A stretch of 64,000 nt of DNA, taken from assembly GCA_963732775.1 (NCBI GenBank), contig CAVTAR010000004.1:433288-497287 (forward strand), read 5' to 3'. The position numbers were made by a program, and so were the translations under genes. The notes beneath the pieces are model-generated. The model was not told the origin of the DNA and did not search any database. It worked only from the letters and a program-made list of their open reading frames with translations. Origin of the DNA: CAVRQM01 sp963732775. Lineage in GTDB: Bacteria > Pseudomonadota > Alphaproteobacteria > Acetobacterales > Acetobacteraceae. Each line of letters starts with the position of its first letter. Positions within the stretch are counted from its first letter, which is position 1. Of the stretch, positions 62,435 through 64,000 are shown in pieces.

Positions 62435-63545
62435 ATGGCACGCATCGACCGGGTCGAACTGTGGATGCTGGACCTCGCGCCGCAAGTGCGCCGGGTGGAA
62501 GCGATCCAGTCGTTCGTCTCGCAGGAGACGCCGATGGCTGCGCATCTCGCGTCCGACGACGGCGCCGAGGGGCGTCGGCTACAGCTACACCATCGGCACC
62601 GGCGGGCGCAGCGTGGTCGCACTGCTGCATCGCCACCTCCGCGCCGCTGCTGATCGGCCGCGACCCCGGCGATGGTCGAGCAGATCTGGCGCGACCTGCT
62701 GTTCGCCACCCACGCGACCAGCTGTCGGCGCCATCACCCGCCGCGCGGCCTGACGTCGACACCGCGCTGTGGGATTTGCGCTGCCGCCGCGCCGGGCGGC
62801 CGCTGCACGTGGAGGGCGGGCGGCGCGAAAGCAATCGGTGCCGGTTGTACACGACCGAGGGCGGCTGGCTGCATCTGGGAAAGTCGGCCCTGGTCGAGGA
62901 TGCGCTAGCGCGCCCGTGTGGCGGGCTTCGGCGGCTGCAAGCTGAAGGTGGGGCGCGCGCCCGCAGGACGACGTCGCGCGCCTCGCCGCCTTGCGCGCGG
63001 CGGTGGGCGGCGGGTTCGAGGTGATGGTCGACGCGAACCAGGCGTTCACGCGTCGACGAGGCGATCCGGCGCGCACGGCTATACGAGCCGTTGTCCGACC
63101 TCGCCTGGTTCGAGGAGCCGCTGCCGGCCGACGACGTCGCCGGCCATGTGCAACTCGCCGCGCGCTACCAGGCCTGCCGGTGGCGGTCGGCGAAAGATGC
63201 CTGGACAGCCTCGGCCAGTTCCGCGACTATCTGCAACGCGGCGCGTGCAGCGTGGTGCAGGTGGACGTGGCGCGCATCGGCGGCATCACGCCGTGGCTGA
63301 AGGTGGCGCACCTCGCCGAGGCGTTCGACGTCGCCGTCTGCCCGCACTTCCTGATGGAGCTGCACGTGGGCGCTGGGCGTGCGCGGTGCCGAACGGCTCG
63401 CTGGGTCGAATACATCCCGCAGCTCGATGTCGGTCACCGATAACGGGGGATCGTGCTGCGCGACGGCTGAGGCGTGCCGCCTCGAATGCGCCTGGCCTCG
63501 GCATCGCCTGGGACTGGACGCGGTCGAACGGCTGCCGCGTCGATG
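62435..63545 (+). pseudogene. Mandelate racemase/muconate lactonizing enzyme family protein, many indels
   Basis: Enolase-superfamily sugar-acid dehydratase or racemase. It starts MARIDRVELWMLDLAPQVRRVEAIQSFVSQETP, then needs at least six frame changes. Conserved blocks remain readable across frames: GVGYSYTIGTGGRSVVALL, VDTALWDLRCRRAGRPLH, the Lys pair KLKVG, the metal ligands in MVDANQAF, WFEEPLPADD and VGERCLDSLGQFRDYLQRGA, and PHFLMELHV. Metal ligands (Asp, Glu, Glu) and catalytic Lys are thus all encoded. The errors cluster in a few hundred bases. End point approximate. It is followed by a mutarotase gene. Confidence 0.75.
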
Positions 63546-63568
63546 CGACCACGCTGGTCCCAGGCGAG

Positions 63569-63851
63569 ATGCGGCGCATGGCGATGGTGACGCGACTGCG
63601 CGCCGAGAGGGTCGTGCAGGACGAGACCTTGCACCGCGCGGTCTGGCCGGCGGCGGTGGCCACCATCGCGGCGTGCGGCATCCGCAACTACAGCATCTTC
63701 CTGCGCCGGCCGGAACTGCTGCTGTTCGGGACGTGGGAGTATCATGGCGCCGATGTCGCGGCCGACATGGCCCGGATGCGCGCCGACCCCGCGACGCAGC
63801 GCCTGGTGGCGGCTGACCGACCCGTGCCAGGAGCCTGTGACGACTCGATGA
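63569..63851 (+). pseudogene. L-rhamnose mutarotase-like protein, +1 frameshift near the end
   Basis: About 93 codons after repair. It starts MRRMAMVTRLRAERVVQDETLHRAVWP and continues VATIAACGIRNYSIFLRRPELLLFGTWEYHGADVAADMARMRADPATQR. One extra C near 63805 shifts the frame away from the family ending WWRLTDPCQEP, which is present in the next frame and stops at 63851. It is homologous to the mutarotase at 46904. A deoxy-sugar such as L-fucose or L-rhamnose is therefore a likely substrate of this cluster. Confidence 0.78.
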
Positions 63852-64000
63852 CGGCGACGGGCGGTGGGCGCCGATGGACGAGGAGTTTCCCCACCGACGG
63901 ATGGTCGCGTGCCCCCGAAGCGTGTTGCCGGCTCTCGCGCCCGTTGACGGGTCAAGAGAAACTGGACGAGCTCGCCTACTCCGGCCCCCGCTACTCCGGG
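63852..64000. other. Window end, unassigned
   Basis: 149 bp. Open reading is possible in more than one frame, for example from an ATG near 63874 (MDEEFPHRRMVACPRS), but I recognise no family and nearby indels make the frame unreliable. Confidence 0.4.

Overview
The window looks like a chromosome segment (or megaplasmid) from a very GC-rich alphaproteobacterium, most likely of the Acetobacteraceae/Rhodospirillales type. The grounds are the strong G/C bias at third codon positions, the dense ATGA/GTGA-overlapping operons, and the gene content: class II DAHP synthase, glutamine-dependent NAD synthetase, many ribose-type ABC importers and a complete protocatechuate branch. The lineage is inferred from gene content; no marker gene or rRNA is present. 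I found no tRNA, rRNA or CRISPR array.

Layout. (1) 1-1861: minus-strand sugar ABC importer, with the binding protein cut by the window edge. (2) 1911-4238: amidase, small Mop/TOBE protein, and a BrnA antitoxin with a deleted BrnT partner. (3) 4334-19362: aromatic catabolism. It holds an aldehyde dehydrogenase and SDR, pobA, an AraC regulator, a vanillin/4-hydroxybenzaldehyde-type dehydrogenase, a five-gene branched-chain-type (HAAT) importer, another SDR, then pcaD-pcaC-pcaH-pcaG-pcaB. Together these would import an aromatic acid or aldehyde, convert it to 4-hydroxybenzoate and protocatechuate, cleave the ring and carry it to 3-oxoadipate. pcaIJ and pcaF are not here. (4) 19393-29740: a sugar-acid module with a PGDH_C dehydrogenase resembling D-apionate oxidoisomerase, a TIM-barrel isomerase, a ketopantoate-reductase-like enzyme, a ribose-type importer, an MBL-fold hydrolase, a zinc alcohol dehydrogenase, an FAH-family enzyme and a D-apionate-lactonase-like protein. 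(5) 29788-41448: mostly housekeeping and stress genes: a degenerate GluRS-like gene, a hypothetical, nadE, a Uma2 nuclease, an AT-rich STAS/ATPase gene, nicotinate phosphoribosyltransferase, class II DAHP synthase, glutathione reductase and a large-subunit catalase. (6) 41729-46677: a serine resolvase remnant next to a compositionally different ribose-type importer. (7) 46904-56857: rhamnose mutarotase, an importer with two related Tat-type binding proteins, FCD-GntR and LacI regulators, a Gfo/Idh/MocA oxidoreductase, a TIM-barrel isomerase and a PhyH oxygenase. (8) 57156-63851: importer with two permeases, GntR regulator, mandelate-racemase-family dehydratase and a second rhamnose mutarotase. 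The last ~150 bases hold nothing I can assign.

Two themes stand out. There are five ribose-type sugar ABC importers plus one HAAT importer in 64 kb, each tied to its own enzyme set, which suggests a specialist in plant-derived sugars and lignin-type aromatics. Also, many well-conserved genes carry single-base indels, mostly +1 insertions (GluRS-like, nicotinate phosphoribosyltransferase, catalase twice, resolvase, an ABC ATPase, LacI, GntR, enolase-family, mutarotase). They grow denser toward the right end. The conserved motifs survive in shifted frames, so I read most of these as residual sequencing errors rather than true pseudogenes. They are listed as pseudogene only because the reading frame as given is broken.
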